From Micromonospora sp. MH99 (GTDB lineage Bacteria; Actinomycetota; Actinomycetes; Mycobacteriales; Micromonosporaceae): a stretch of 64,000 bases of DNA. Shown piece after piece: positions 49,710 through 58,691 of this stretch. Below the pieces are notes generated by a model. The model did no database searches. It was given only the letters and a program-made list of their open reading frames with translations, and was not told the DNA's origin. The position numbers and the translations under genes are program-made. Numbering within the stretch: position 1 is the stretch's first letter; each line of letters opens with the position of its first letter. The stretch lies in assembly GCF_021442385.1 (NCBI RefSeq), contig NZ_MUZA01000023.1, positions 24,561 to 88,560 of the forward strand, read 5' to 3'.

Positions 49710-50624
49710 ATGAGTGAGCAGTGGCGCGCACAGTTCGACGCGGAGGTGAGCTTCGCCAACGGCGGCGGGCTGCGCACGGAGGGGTTCCGGCTGGACATTC
49801 CGGGTCGGGAGATCACCGACGACGATCTGGCGGCGTTGTTCGTCCGCCACCTCGGGCTGCTGATGGTCGCCGAGGTCTGGATCAGCGCGAAGACGATCAT
49901 CGAGGAGCCGCACAAGGGCGGTCGGGGCGTCGGCGTCGAGGAGTCCGGCGCCGATCGTCGGCTGGTCGAGCTGAGCCACGTGATCCGCGACGGGATGACC
50001 ACACTGCCGGGGTGGACCGCTCCGAGGATCGCCGACTGGTTGACCTTCGCGGAATCCCGCGAGCGGTACGCGCCGGGCACCGAGTTCCACGTGGCCCGGA
50101 TCGACATGATCGCCAACACCGGCACGTACGTGGACACTCCCGCCCACCGCTGGTCCGGCGGCGACGACCTGACCGGGGTGTCCCTGGACCGCCTCGCCGA
50201 CCTGCCCGGGTTGCTGGTACGCGTACCGGCCGGCACCCGAGCCGTGGACCGGCTGATGCTGGCTCCGTACGAGGTGGCCGGGCGCGCGGTGCTGCTGCAC
50301 ACCGGGTGGGACGTGCACTTCGGCACCGAGCGGTACGGCGCACCCGAGGCGCCGTACCTGACCGGGGACGCCGCGCAGGCGTTGGTCGACGCCGGCGCGG
50401 CACTGGTCGGTATCGACTCGATCAACATCGACGACATGAGCCCGGCGGCCGGAGGCGTACGCCCCGCGCACAGCACGCTGCTCGCCGCCGGCGTCCCGAT
50501 CGTGGAGCACCTGACCGGCCTGGGCGCGCTGCCGCCGAGCGGGTTCCGCTTCACCGCGGCCCCACCGATGGTGGCCGGCATGGGCACCTTCCCGGTCCGC
50601 GCCTTCGCCGTTGTCAGTCCCTGA
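49710..50624 (+). CDS. Cyclase-family protein with extra N-terminal domain
   Basis: 304 residues. The first about 75 residues (QFDAEVSFANGGGLRTEGF and REITDDDLAALFVRHLGLLMV) are an additional domain; the cyclase/kynurenine-formamidase-like domain starts near VELSHVIRDGM. The family metal motif HxGTHxDxPxH reads NTGTYVDTPAHRW here: the Asp and last His are kept, but the first His is Asn and the second is Tyr. The role is uncertain because the metal site is altered. The ATG is at 49710. It is separated from the following AraC gene by a tandem decamer array. Confidence 0.78.
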   Translation: MSEQWRAQFDAEVSFANGGGLRTEGFRLDIPGREITDDDLAALFVRHLGLLMVAEVWISAKTIIEEPHKGGRGVGVEESGADRRLVELSHVIRDGMTTLPGWTAPRIADWLTFAESRERYAPGTEFHVARIDMIANTGTYVDTPAHRWSGGDDLTGVSLDRLADLPGLLVRVPAGTRAVDRLMLAPYEVAGRAVLLHTGWDVHFGTERYGAPEAPYLTGDAAQALVDAGAALVGIDSINIDDMSPAAGGVRPAHSTLLAAGVPIVEHLTGLGALPPSGFRFTAAPPMVAGMGTFPVRAFAVVSP

Positions 50625-50710
50625 TCCACGCCAACTCGCCGACCCCGCCGACCCCGGGATCGAGCCGACCGACGCGGAACCGAGCCGGTCGGCCACAGCC
50701 GACCAGGTGG

Positions 50711-50790
50711 GCCGGCACGGGCCGGCACAGGCCAGCACGGACCGGCACAGGCCAGCACGGACCGGCACAGGCCAGCACGGGCCAGCACGG
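50711..50790. repeat. Tandem array of eight 10-bp units
   Basis: Eight consecutive decamers of consensus RCCRGCACRG (for example GCCGGCACGG, GCCAGCACGG), in phase over 80 bp, with a 20-bp higher-order unit repeated at 50741-50780. They lie in the 272-bp gap between the cyclase and AraC genes and are not part of a likely coding frame. Confidence 0.85.
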
Positions 50791-50896
50791 ACCCACAGAG
50801 CCGCTGCGGAGCGACCCGTCGCTCGGGGTGGACCAGGGGTTGGTGAGTGACCAGAATCGAGCCGGGTAGTGCGAGATCGCCGTGCAAGGGGGGACG

Positions 50897-51826
50897 ATGC
50901 CCGCTGAGGGAGTCGGCAGTGATCCGCGTCGTCGTACCACGCCGGCCCGGTGGCGGGTGCTGGGGCATCCGGACGGAATGCTGATCTACCAGGTGCGCTG
51001 CATCGTGGAGAACCACGGCTGGACGGAGACTGTCGCGGAGGACCGGCACAAGGTCATCCTGGGGCGTTCCGGGGCGTACCGGCGCCGGCTCAACGGGCGG
51101 GTCGAGGTCTCCGACGCCACGTCGATGCTGCTGACCCGGCCCGGCGACGAGATGGCGGTGGCGCACCCGTTCGGCTGCGGTGACTCGTACACCTGCCTGG
51201 AGATTGATTCGGCGGTGCTGGCGCAGCGGCCGGACGCGGAGCGCTGGATGGACCGGGCCGGCTGGGCCGGCACCTCGGACGCCACGCTGGACCTGGCGCA
51301 CCGTCTGCTGGTGGCCGAGTTCCGGCGCGGGCTGGACGGGTTCGAGATGGCCGAGCGGCTCCAGCGGTTCCTGGCCCGCCTGCTGAGCCACAGCGCCCTC
51401 ACCTCCAACGGCGAGAACGGCGAGGACGGCGCGGTGGAGCGGGCGGTCCGCCGCCGGCCGGCGACGCTCGCCGCGCACCGGCGGCTCGCCGACCGGGCCC
51501 GGGAGGTGCTGGCCAACTCGGGGTTCACGATGGGCCTTGACGAGGTGGCCCGGGAGGTGGGCAGCTCACCGCACCACCTCAGCCGGGTGTTCCAGCGGAT
51601 GACCGGCAGCAGCCTGACCGCCTACCGCAACCGGCTGCGGGTGCGTGCGGTGCTGGACACCCTCGCCGAGCCCGACGGCCGCCCGCTCGGCGCGCTCGCC
51701 AGCGAGTACGGCTTCGCCGACCAGGCACACCTGACCCGGGTGGTCCGCGAGCAGGTGGGTCACCCTCCGGCCAGGCTGCGCCGCCTGCTCACCGCGACCC
51801 GCGAGGACCCGGGCGCGACAGCCTGA
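50897..51826 (+). CDS. AraC-family transcriptional regulator
   Basis: 309 residues. The N-terminal about 190 residues are a cupin-like sensing domain (VILGRSGAYRRRLNGRVEV, MLLTRPGDEMAVAHPFGCGDSYTCLEI). The C-terminal about 100 residues form the double helix-turn-helix with MGLDEVAREVGSSPHHLSRVFQRMTGSSLTAYRNRLRVRAVL and the second HTH EYGFADQAHLTRVVREQVGHPPARLR. The ATG at 50897-50899 is preceded by GGGGGG. The effector is unknown. The target may be the adjacent cyclase gene or the decamer array upstream. A terminator follows. Confidence 0.9.
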   Translation: MPAEGVGSDPRRRTTPARWRVLGHPDGMLIYQVRCIVENHGWTETVAEDRHKVILGRSGAYRRRLNGRVEVSDATSMLLTRPGDEMAVAHPFGCGDSYTCLEIDSAVLAQRPDAERWMDRAGWAGTSDATLDLAHRLLVAEFRRGLDGFEMAERLQRFLARLLSHSALTSNGENGEDGAVERAVRRRPATLAAHRRLADRAREVLANSGFTMGLDEVAREVGSSPHHLSRVFQRMTGSSLTAYRNRLRVRAVLDTLAEPDGRPLGALASEYGFADQAHLTRVVREQVGHPPARLRRLLTATREDPGATA

Positions 51827-51840
51827 GCCCGGAGGTGGGC

Positions 51841-51873
51841 GGAGGTGCCGCACGGGGGGCGTACGGCACCTCC
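51841..51873 (+). terminator. Hairpin after the AraC gene
   Basis: GGAGGTGCCG (51841-51850) pairs with CGGCACCTCC (51864-51873); the loop is 13 nt. It begins 15 bases after the stop at 51826, with TTC following. Confidence 0.65.
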
Positions 51874-52062
51874 TTCGGGCACGCCCGAAGCGGCCCGCGA
51901 CAGGTCCGGTCGAGGCGTCGGACCCCCCCGAACAGGCCCGCATCCCCCGATCCGGCCACCTTTGCGGGGTGGCTTCCGGACCAACGGAGACCATCCTCCC
52001 GAGCGGCCCCCGGGACGGTCTTGAAGAAAATTGCTCACCTTCGCCGCTCGCCGCGAAATGCC

Positions 52063-52090
52063 GTGAACAGGGCGAATGTCGCCCTAGGCT
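52063..52090 (+). promoter_or_regulatory. Promoter of the 52097 gene, leaderless spacing
   Basis: GTGAAC (52063-52068), a 16-nt spacer and TAGGCT (52085-52090). The -10 ends six bases before the GTG start. Confidence 0.5.
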
Positions 52091-52096
52091 GATCTG

Positions 52097-53110
52097 GTGG
52101 ACGAGGCGCCGGAGGTCCGGGTACGCGACTGGCTCCCCCGCACCGCAGGCCTCCTGCTCGGCACCCTCGCGCTGGCCACCGCCTTCATCGCCGCGTACGT
52201 CGGCGCCCTGCACCAGCCCCACCCCCGGGACGTGCCGGTCGGCGTGGCGACGAGCGACCAGGCCGCCCGCACGGTCCTGGCCGCCGTCCGCGACCGGACC
52301 GACAGGATCAAAGCCATCGAGTACGCGGACCCGGGCGCCGCCGACGACGGCCTGACCGGCCGCGAGGTGTACGCGGTGCTCAGCTCCGCCCCCGACGGCG
52401 GGCTCGTCCTGACCACCGCCAGCGCCGGCGCACCGTCCGCCACCGACCTGGTCACCCAGGTGCTCACCAGCGCCGCCCAGCAGGCCCGACTGCCGCTGCG
52501 GGTGACCGACGAGGTGCCGGTCGCCGCCACCGACCCCCGCGGCCTGGTCCCCTTCTACCTGGCCATCGGGTACGTCCTCGGCGGATACCTGGCCTCGACG
52601 GTGCTCGGCGTCTCCGCCGGCACCGCCCCGCGCACCCTGCGCCGCGCGGGACTGCGCATCGGGGCGCTCGCCGTCTACAGCGTGGCGCTCGGCATCGTCG
52701 GGGCGGTGATCGTCGGCCCGGTGCTGGACGTCTGGCACCACGACCTGCCGGCGGTCGCCGGCGCCGGGATGCTGGCCGCGTTCGCCGCCGCGATGGTCGC
52801 CGCGGCGGTCCAGGGCTGGCTGGGCGTCCTCGGCACCGGGCTGGTCATCCTGTTGCTGGTGGTGCTCGGCAACCCGGGCTCCGGTGGCATCTACGCTCCC
52901 GAGTTCCTGCCCACCTGGCTGCGCGGAATGCACCTGTGGAACGTGCCCGGCCTGGCCACCGACCTGATCAAGTCAGCCGTGTACTTCGACAGGCGCTCGA
53001 TCGGCTGGCCGGTGACCGGTCTGGTGCTCTGGGCGGTGCTCGCGCTGGCCGCCCTGCTCGGCGCGACCCGGGTGCGGGGGCGTCGGGCGACCGCCGGCGC
53101 AAGACCCTGA
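52097..53110 (+). CDS. Membrane protein resembling ABC-2/YhgE (DUF3533-type) permeases
   Basis: 337 residues. One N-terminal membrane helix (TAGLLLGTLALATAFIAAYV), an extracytoplasmic domain of about 120 residues (PHPRDVPVGVATSDQAARTVLAAV, as in DUF3533/YhgE proteins), then five hydrophobic segments near the C-terminus (VPFYLAIGYVLGGYLASTVLG onward). It has no ATPase partner beside it. The GTG start at 52097 is leaderless. Possible roles are envelope protein export or stress; no motif gives a substrate. Confidence 0.72.
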   Translation: MDEAPEVRVRDWLPRTAGLLLGTLALATAFIAAYVGALHQPHPRDVPVGVATSDQAARTVLAAVRDRTDRIKAIEYADPGAADDGLTGREVYAVLSSAPDGGLVLTTASAGAPSATDLVTQVLTSAAQQARLPLRVTDEVPVAATDPRGLVPFYLAIGYVLGGYLASTVLGVSAGTAPRTLRRAGLRIGALAVYSVALGIVGAVIVGPVLDVWHHDLPAVAGAGMLAAFAAAMVAAAVQGWLGVLGTGLVILLLVVLGNPGSGGIYAPEFLPTWLRGMHLWNVPGLATDLIKSAVYFDRRSIGWPVTGLVLWAVLALAALLGATRVRGRRATAGARP

Positions 53111-53199
53111 AGTGATCTCCGGGGTGTTCCGTGTCACGACGCGGCATGCGGAGAGCCCCTCCTGCCAGCCGGCCCGACGTGGATACCATCCAGGGAGTC

Positions 53200-53213
53200 G
53201 GACAGCGCTGTCC
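53200..53213. promoter_or_regulatory. 14-bp perfect palindrome upstream of ppc
   Basis: GGACAGCGCTGTCC lies 26 bases before the ppc GTG, between a possible -10 region and the ribosome-binding site. It may be an operator for a dimeric regulator or part of the ppc leader. Confidence 0.4.
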
Positions 53214-53238
53214 TTCGTACTCACGTAAGGAGCGCATC

Positions 53239-56025
53239 GTGACCGACCAGCACGACCACGACGGCCCGGACGCCGCGCTGCGCGCTGACATCCGCCGACT
53301 CGGCACCCTCCTCGGCCAGACCCTGGCCCGCCAGGAGGGCCGCCCGCTGCTCGACCTCGTCGAGGAGATCCGCGCCCAGGTCCGCTCCGACGTCCCGGCC
53401 GCCGCCGAGCGACTCGGCGGGCTCGACGTGACCACCGGCACCAAGCTGGCCCGCGCCTTCTCCACCTACTTCCACCTGGCCAACATCACCGAGCAGGTGC
53501 ACCGCGCCCGGGACCTGCGTCGCCGTCGCGCCGTGCAGGGCGGCTGGCTGGACCAGGCGGCCAAGATGATCGCCGAGCGGGGGGTGCCGGCCGAGGAGAT
53601 CGCCGCCGCGGCCCGCCGGCTGGCGGTCCGCCCGGTCTTCACCGCCCACCCGACCGAGGCGGCCCGCCGCTCGATCCTGTCCAAGCTGCGCGCCATCGCC
53701 GACGAGCTGGACACCGAGACCGCCAACGCGATCCTCTACGGCGCCAGCGACGAGGGCCCGGCCAACCGCCGGCTGGCCGAGTTGCTGGACCTGATGTGGC
53801 AGACCGACGAGCTGCGGCTCGACCGGCCCGACCCGACCGACGAGGCCCGCAACGCCATCTACTACCTGCGCGACCTGTACGCCGAGGCCGCCCCGCAGGT
53901 GCTCGACGACCTGGCCGACACGCTGCGCACCCTCGGCGTGGAGACGTCGCCGACGGCCCGCCCGCTGAGCTTCGGCACCTGGATCGGCGGCGACCGGGAC
54001 GGCAACCCGTTCGTCACCCCGGCGGTCACCCGCGAGGTGCTGACCATCCAGCACGAGCACGGCATCGCGGCCACCGAGAAGGCGATGGACCACCTGATCA
54101 ACGAGGTGTCGGTGTCCCGCCGACTGCGCGGGGTGTCGCTGGACCTCTCCGCCAGCCTCGCCGCCGACCTCGACGCGCTGCCCGAGGTGGCACCCCGGTT
54201 CCGTCGGGTCAACGCCGAGGAGCCGTACCGGCTCAAGGCCCGCTGCGTGAAGGCGAAGCTGGCCAACACCCGCCAGCGGCTCCGCCAGGGCACCGCCCAC
54301 GTTCCGGGCCGCGACTACCGCGGCTCCGCCGAGCTGATCGCCGACCTGGACCTGCTGCGCGCCTCACTGGCCCGCAACTCCGGGCAGCTCACCGCCGTCG
54401 GCCGACTCGCCTCCACTATCCGGACGGTCTCGGCGTTCGGCCTGCACCTGGCGACGATGGACGTGCGGGAGCACGCCGAGAAGCACCACGAGGTGCTCAC
54501 CCAGCTCTACGAGGCGGTCGGCGAGGTGCCCGACTACCCGGCGTTGAGCCGGTTGGAGCGCACCAAGCTGCTCGCCGACGAGCTGACCGGCCGGCGGCCG
54601 CTGTCCACCCTGGACACCCCGCTGACCGAGTCGGCCCGCAAGACGTTCGACGTGTTCAGCACGATCCGCGAGGCGCAGGACCGGTTCGGCGCGGAGGTCA
54701 TCGAGTCGTACATCATCTCGATGACCCTCGGCGTGGACGACGTGCTCGCCGCAGTGGTGCTCGCCCGCGAGGCTGGGCTGGTCGACGTGCACAGCGGCCG
54801 GGCGCGGATCGGCTTCGTGCCGCTGCTGGAGACCCCGGGCGAGCTGAACGCCGGCGGGGAGATCCTCGACGAACTGCTGTCGCTGCCCGCGTACCGGGCG
54901 CTCGTCGCGGCCCGGGGCGACGTGCAGGAGGTCATGCTCGGCTACTCCGACTCCAACAAGGAGGCCGGGATCACCACCAGCCAGTGGTCGATCCACCGGG
55001 CCCAGCGCGCGCTGCGTGACGTGGCCGCCCGGCACGGCGTACGCCTGCGGCTGTTCCACGGTCGTGGCGGCACCGTCGGTCGCGGCGGCGGCCCGACGCA
55101 CGAGGCGATCCTGGCGCAGCCGTACGGCACGCTGGACGGCGCGATCAAGGTGACCGAGCAGGGCGAGGTGATCTCCGACAAGTACACCCTGCCCTCGCTG
55201 GCGCGGGAGAACCTGGAGCTGACCCTCGCCGCCGTGCTCCAGGCGACGCTCCTGCACACCGCGCCCCGGCAGCCGGCCGAGATGCTGGAACGCTGGGACG
55301 CGACCATGGACGTGGTCTCCGAGTCGGCGTTCCGGTCGTACCGGTCGCTCGTCGAGGACCCGGACCTGCCGGCGTACTTCTGGGCGTCCACCCCCACCGA
55401 GCTGCTCGGTGCGCTGAACATCGGCTCCCGGCCGGCGAAGCGCCCCAACACGGGCGCCGGGCTCTCCGGGCTGCGGGCCATCCCGTGGGTGTTCGGCTGG
55501 ACGCAGACCCGGCAGATCGTGCCGGGCTGGTTCGGCGTCGGCTCCGGCCTGGCCGCCGCCCGGGAGGCCGGTCTGGCGGACGTGCTCGCCGAGATGCACC
55601 GCAACTGGCACTTCTTCCGCACGTTCCTGTCGAACGTCGAGATGATGCTGACCAAGACCGACCTCAGCATCGCCCGCCGGTACGTCGAGACCCTCGTGCC
55701 GAAGAAGCTGCACCCGATCTTCGAGCAGATCGAGCAGGAGTACGAGCTGACCAAGCGCGAGGTGCTGGCGGTCACCGCCTCCCCCGCCCTGCTGGAGAAC
55801 TCGCCGGTGCTCCAGCGCACCCTGGCCGTCCGGGACACCTACCTGGAGCCGCTGCACCACCTCCAGGTGGCGCTGCTGCGCCAGTACCGGGAATCCGGCG
55901 CGGCCGGCCGTGCGGTGGCCACCGCCCCGGGTGGCCGACGCGCCCCGAGCGACGGCACGGCCCTGGAGCGGGCACTGCTCACCACGGTGAACGGCATCGC
56001 CGCCGGCATGCGCAACACCGGCTGA
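53239..56025 (+). CDS. ppc: Phosphoenolpyruvate carboxylase
   Basis: 928 residues. Anaplerotic enzyme that makes oxaloacetate from PEP and bicarbonate. The key motifs are [15 protein letters not shown], the signature [20 protein letters not shown] and [23 protein letters not shown], plus [12 protein letters not shown] and the C-terminal tail IAAGMRNTG. The length is normal. The start is GTG at 53239-53241, with AAGGAG six bases upstream; an upstream ATG would add 36 unlikely residues. A strong hairpin follows. Note that eno, which makes its substrate PEP, lies about 12 kb away. Confidence 0.96.
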   Translation: MTDQHDHDGPDAALRADIRRLGTLLGQTLARQEGRPLLDLVEEIRAQVRSDVPAAAERLGGLDVTTGTKLARAFSTYFHLANITEQVHRARDLRRRRAVQGGWLDQAAKMIAERGVPAEEIAAAARRLAVRPVFTAHPTEAARRSILSKLRAIADELDTETANAILYGASDEGPANRRLAELLDLMWQTDELRLDRPDPTDEARNAIYYLRDLYAEAAPQVLDDLADTLRTLGVETSPTARPLSFGTWIGGDRDGNPFVTPAVTREVLTIQHEHGIAATEKAMDHLINEVSVSRRLRGVSLDLSASLAADLDALPEVAPRFRRVNAEEPYRLKARCVKAKLANTRQRLRQGTAHVPGRDYRGSAELIADLDLLRASLARNSGQLTAVGRLASTIRTVSAFGLHLATMDVREHAEKHHEVLTQLYEAVGEVPDYPALSRLERTKLLADELTGRRPLSTLDTPLTESARKTFDVFSTIREAQDRFGAEVIESYIISMTLGVDDVLAAVVLAREAGLVDVHSGRARIGFVPLLETPGELNAGGEILDELLSLPAYRALVAARGDVQEVMLGYSDSNKEAGITTSQWSIHRAQRALRDVAARHGVRLRLFHGRGGTVGRGGGPTHEAILAQPYGTLDGAIKVTEQGEVISDKYTLPSLARENLELTLAAVLQATLLHTAPRQPAEMLERWDATMDVVSESAFRSYRSLVEDPDLPAYFWASTPTELLGALNIGSRPAKRPNTGAGLSGLRAIPWVFGWTQTRQIVPGWFGVGSGLAAAREAGLADVLAEMHRNWHFFRTFLSNVEMMLTKTDLSIARRYVETLVPKKLHPIFEQIEQEYELTKREVLAVTASPALLENSPVLQRTLAVRDTYLEPLHHLQVALLRQYRESGAAGRAVATAPGGRRAPSDGTALERALLTTVNGIAAGMRNTG

Positions 56026-56039
56026 TCAGGCGGCACGGC

Positions 56040-56072
56040 AACGGGCCCCGGTCACCACGACCGGGGCCCGTT
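56040..56072. terminator. 14-bp hairpin between convergent ppc and the Gly-rich gene
   Basis: AACGGGCCCCGGTC (56040-56053) pairs perfectly with GACCGGGGCCCGTT (56059-56072); the loop is 5 nt. It serves both converging genes. Confidence 0.8.
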
Positions 56073-56094
56073 CCGCATGCTCAGCCAGCGGTGC

Positions 56095-56961
56095 TCACCA
56101 GTCGCCGCCGCCGAAGTCACCACCGCCGAAGTCGCCGCCACCGAAGTCGCCGCCACCGAAACCGCCGCCGCCGAAGTCACCGCCGGCATAGTCGCCGCCG
56201 CCGAAGTTGCCAGCCTGGTCGCCGCCACCGAAGTCGCCGCCCTGGTCGCCGAAGTCGCCGCCCTGGTCGCCGGCATCGCCGCCCTGGTCACCGGCGTAGT
56301 CGGCGCCGTCACCGAAGCCCTCCTGGTAGCCCTCGTCGTACCCGTAGCCCGGGTCGGCGAAGGCCGGCGAGAACAGCGCGTCAGCGATCAACATGCCGCC
56401 GAGCACGCCGGCCCCCGCGCCCAACGCGGTCTTCCACCACGGCGTCGAATACCAGCCCGCCGGCACCGGCCGACCCTGGTAGCGGCCACCGGGGTAGTAG
56501 TACGGCGTCTGCCGACCGGGCTGCGGGCCGGCCCGGAAGGTCTGCCCCTGCACGTCGACCTCGCGCTCCTTGGTGAGCTGCCCGACGCCCCGCGCGGCGG
56601 CCAGCGCCGGCACCTCGGGGCCGGGATCGATCCCCAGCGCGGTCCGCGCCGCCCGGATGTACGCCAGTCCCTCCAGCGCGGTCTCCCGGGCGAGCGCGAA
56701 CTGGTGCGGCGTACGCGCCTGGTCCAACTGCGAACCCGCCGCGTTGTACCGCTCACCGGCGTCGGCCAGCGCCTGGCGGACCGCCGGCTCGTCGCCCTGA
56801 AGGGTCAACAGCTGACCACCGAGGCGCTCGTACCAGCGGTGCGCCTCGGCGCGGGCGTCGCCCAGCTCCGTGCGCCGGCGGGCGGTGCCCTGGGCACGGA
56901 TGAGCGCCGCGGCACCGAGCGCGCCGACCAGCACGATCGCGAGGCACAGCACAAGTTCCAT
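56095..56961 (-). CDS. Membrane-anchored protein with Gly/Asp/Phe repeat tail
   Basis: 288 residues. The N-terminal helix (MELVLCLAIVLVGALGAAAL) anchors it, followed by a helical, coiled-coil-like region (about residues 30-130) with RRRTELGDARAEAHRWYERLGGQ. A Tyr/Pro/Gly linker leads to a second hydrophobic segment (TALGAGAGVLGGMLIADALF), then about 80 residues of Gly/Asp-rich tail ending in repeated GGGDF units. The C-terminal 75 codons are made of short tandem DNA repeats (period 15 bp). The ATG is at 56959-56961. I do not recognise the family; a surface or scaffold role is a guess. Confidence 0.7.
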   Translation of the reverse strand: MELVLCLAIVLVGALGAAALIRAQGTARRRTELGDARAEAHRWYERLGGQLLTLQGDEPAVRQALADAGERYNAAGSQLDQARTPHQFALARETALEGLAYIRAARTALGIDPGPEVPALAAARGVGQLTKEREVDVQGQTFRAGPQPGRQTPYYYPGGRYQGRPVPAGWYSTPWWKTALGAGAGVLGGMLIADALFSPAFADPGYGYDEGYQEGFGDGADYAGDQGGDAGDQGGDFGDQGGDFGGGDQAGNFGGGDYAGGDFGGGGFGGGDFGGGDFGGGDFGGGDW

Positions 56962-57015
56962 GTCATCGAACGTACCCCCGGGTGTCACGTCGTACCCGTC
57001 TGGCAAGCTCCGGTG

Positions 57016-58164
57016 ATGGACGTCTCGACGCTGCTGGTGGTGATCGTGTGCCTCGGTGCCGGCGGGGCGGTGGGCTGGCTCGCGGCCCGGTCCCGGTCGG
57101 CGGCCGACATCGCCAGGCTGGATGCCACCCTGACGGCGACCCGGGAGGGCGAGGGGCGGCTGGAGCAGTCCATGCGGGCGTTGAGCTACGAGGCCACCGC
57201 GCAGTCGCAGGAGGCGGTGGCCCGTGCCGTGGCGCCGCTGCACGACAGCCTGCGCCGCTACGAGCAGCGGGTCGCCGAGTTGGAGCACGACCGGGTCGAC
57301 GCGTACGCCGAGCTGCGCGAGCAGGTCCGCTCGATGAACGCGGTCTCCGGTGAGCTGCGCACCGAGACCAAGCAGCTGGTCGCCGCGCTGCGCGCGCCAC
57401 AGGTGCGGGGCCGCTGGGGCGAGCACCAGCTGCGCCGGATCGTCGAGGCGGCCGGCATGCTGGAGCACTGCGACTTCTCCGAGCAGGTCACGGCCGCCAC
57501 CGACGACCAGGTCGTCCGCCCGGATCTGGTGGTCCGCCTGCACGGGGGCCGGTCGGTGGTGGTGGACGCGAAGGCGCCGTTCGACGCGTACCTCACCGCC
57601 ATGGAGGCCCGCGACGAGCGTGGCCGGGACACCTACCTCGACGCCCACGCCCGCCACCTGCGCGGGCACGTCGACGCCCTGGCCGCGAAGTCGTACTGGT
57701 CGGCGTTCGACAGCTCACCCGAGTTCGTGGTCCTGTTCGTGCCCGCCGACCCGTTCCTCGACGTCGCGCTCCAACGCGACCCGACGCTGTTGGAGCACGC
57801 GTTCGCCCGCAACGTGGTGCTGGCCACGCCGGCCACCCTGGTCGCCCTGCTCCGCACGGTGGCCTACTCGTGGCGGCAGGAGGCCCTGGCCCGCAACGCC
57901 GTGGCGGTGCACACCCTCGCCCGGGAGCTGTACGGCCGGCTCTCCACCCTCGGTGACCACGTGGGCAAGCTCGGCTCGTCGCTGGCCGGCGCGGTGACCG
58001 CGTACAACAGGGCGGTCGGCTCGCTGGAGGCGCGGGTGCTGGTCAGCGCCCGCAAGCTCGCCGAGCTGGGCGTCTCCGACGACGAGCTGGCGACGCCCGC
58101 GCAGATCGAGCTGACTCCCCGCCAGCCCCAGGCGCCGGAGCTGCTGGACGACGCCGACCGCTGA
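57016..58164 (+). CDS. rmuC: DNA recombination protein RmuC
   Basis: 382 residues. One N-terminal membrane helix (TLLVVIVCLGAGGAVGWLAA), a coiled coil of about 110 residues (IARLDATLTATREGEGRLEQ onward), then the nuclease-like RmuC domain: APQVRGRWGEHQLRRIVEAAGMLEHCDF, RPDLVVRLHGGRSVVVDAKAPFDAY and SPEFVVLFVPADPFLDVALQRDPTLLEHAF. It limits inversions at short repeats and processes DNA. The ATG is at 57016-57018, with GTG at 57013 possible; CAAGCT (57004-57009) may be the -10 of a leaderless mRNA. Confidence 0.9.
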   Translation: MDVSTLLVVIVCLGAGGAVGWLAARSRSAADIARLDATLTATREGEGRLEQSMRALSYEATAQSQEAVARAVAPLHDSLRRYEQRVAELEHDRVDAYAELREQVRSMNAVSGELRTETKQLVAALRAPQVRGRWGEHQLRRIVEAAGMLEHCDFSEQVTAATDDQVVRPDLVVRLHGGRSVVVDAKAPFDAYLTAMEARDERGRDTYLDAHARHLRGHVDALAAKSYWSAFDSSPEFVVLFVPADPFLDVALQRDPTLLEHAFARNVVLATPATLVALLRTVAYSWRQEALARNAVAVHTLARELYGRLSTLGDHVGKLGSSLAGAVTAYNRAVGSLEARVLVSARKLAELGVSDDELATPAQIELTPRQPQAPELLDDADR

Positions 58165-58178
58165 CCGCCCGCCTGTTC

Positions 58179-58589
58179 CTAGCGGCGGTTGGCGCTCTCG
58201 ACGACGAAGGGCGTGCCCTGCTGGCAGGTGGTCATCATGCCGGTCTCGACCCGGCCGGTGACCGTGACCCGGGTGCCGGCGGCCAGCACGTCCCGCGGGC
58301 CGCCCACCAGCAGATAGCCGTCGAGGAGCAGGCAGTTCGGCTCCACCCCGGCGGTGATCGTGCCGGTGAGTTCGGTGGCGCCGACCGGCGGCGGGACGGT
58401 GGGCCCGCCCGGCGACTTGAGCGGGCCCGAGGGCGTGATCGCCGGTGCGGGACTGCTGGGCGACGCCGGAGTGGGTTGCCCAGCAGTTGCCGACGGCGCT
58501 CCGGGGGTGGTGGAGCCGTCCGTCCCCCCGCAGGCGCTCAGCGCCGCGAGGGCGACCAGGGCGGGGACGACGAGCCGAAGGGTCCTCAT
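58179..58589 (-). CDS. Small lipoprotein, DUF5666-like
   Basis: 136 residues. The signal peptide has the lipobox ALSAC (Cys about residue 20), followed by a Ser/Thr/Pro/Ala-rich linker of about 45 residues. The C-terminal domain (ELTGTITAGVEPNCLLLDGYLLVGGPRDVLAAGTRVTVTGRVETGMMTTCQQGTPFVVES) has a beta-rich, OB-fold-like rhythm with two cysteines that may pair. This resembles DUF5666-like lipoproteins, but the match is weak. Convergent with rmuC, with a 14-base gap. Confidence 0.68.
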   Translation of the reverse strand: MRTLRLVVPALVALAALSACGGTDGSTTPGAPSATAGQPTPASPSSPAPAITPSGPLKSPGGPTVPPPVGATELTGTITAGVEPNCLLLDGYLLVGGPRDVLAAGTRVTVTGRVETGMMTTCQQGTPFVVESANRR

Positions 58590-58652
58590 GCCGCCTTCGA
58601 CGCACCGGGACCGCGTGGCGTTCCCACAGTGATTCGCCGCCTGATCACCGGC

Positions 58653-58674
58653 GGCACGGCGTGCCCGCCGTGCC
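58653..58674 (-). terminator. Hairpin after ispH
   Basis: GGCACGGCG (58653-58661) pairs with CGCCGTGCC (58666-58674); the loop is 4 nt. It lies 18 bases after the ispH stop. Confidence 0.6.
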
Positions 58675-58691
58675 CCGGCGCCCGAACGTCT

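Noticed and set aside
50711..50790. Decamer array as a CRISPR array
   Set aside because: Units are only 10 bp, contiguous and without unique spacers; no cas genes are near.
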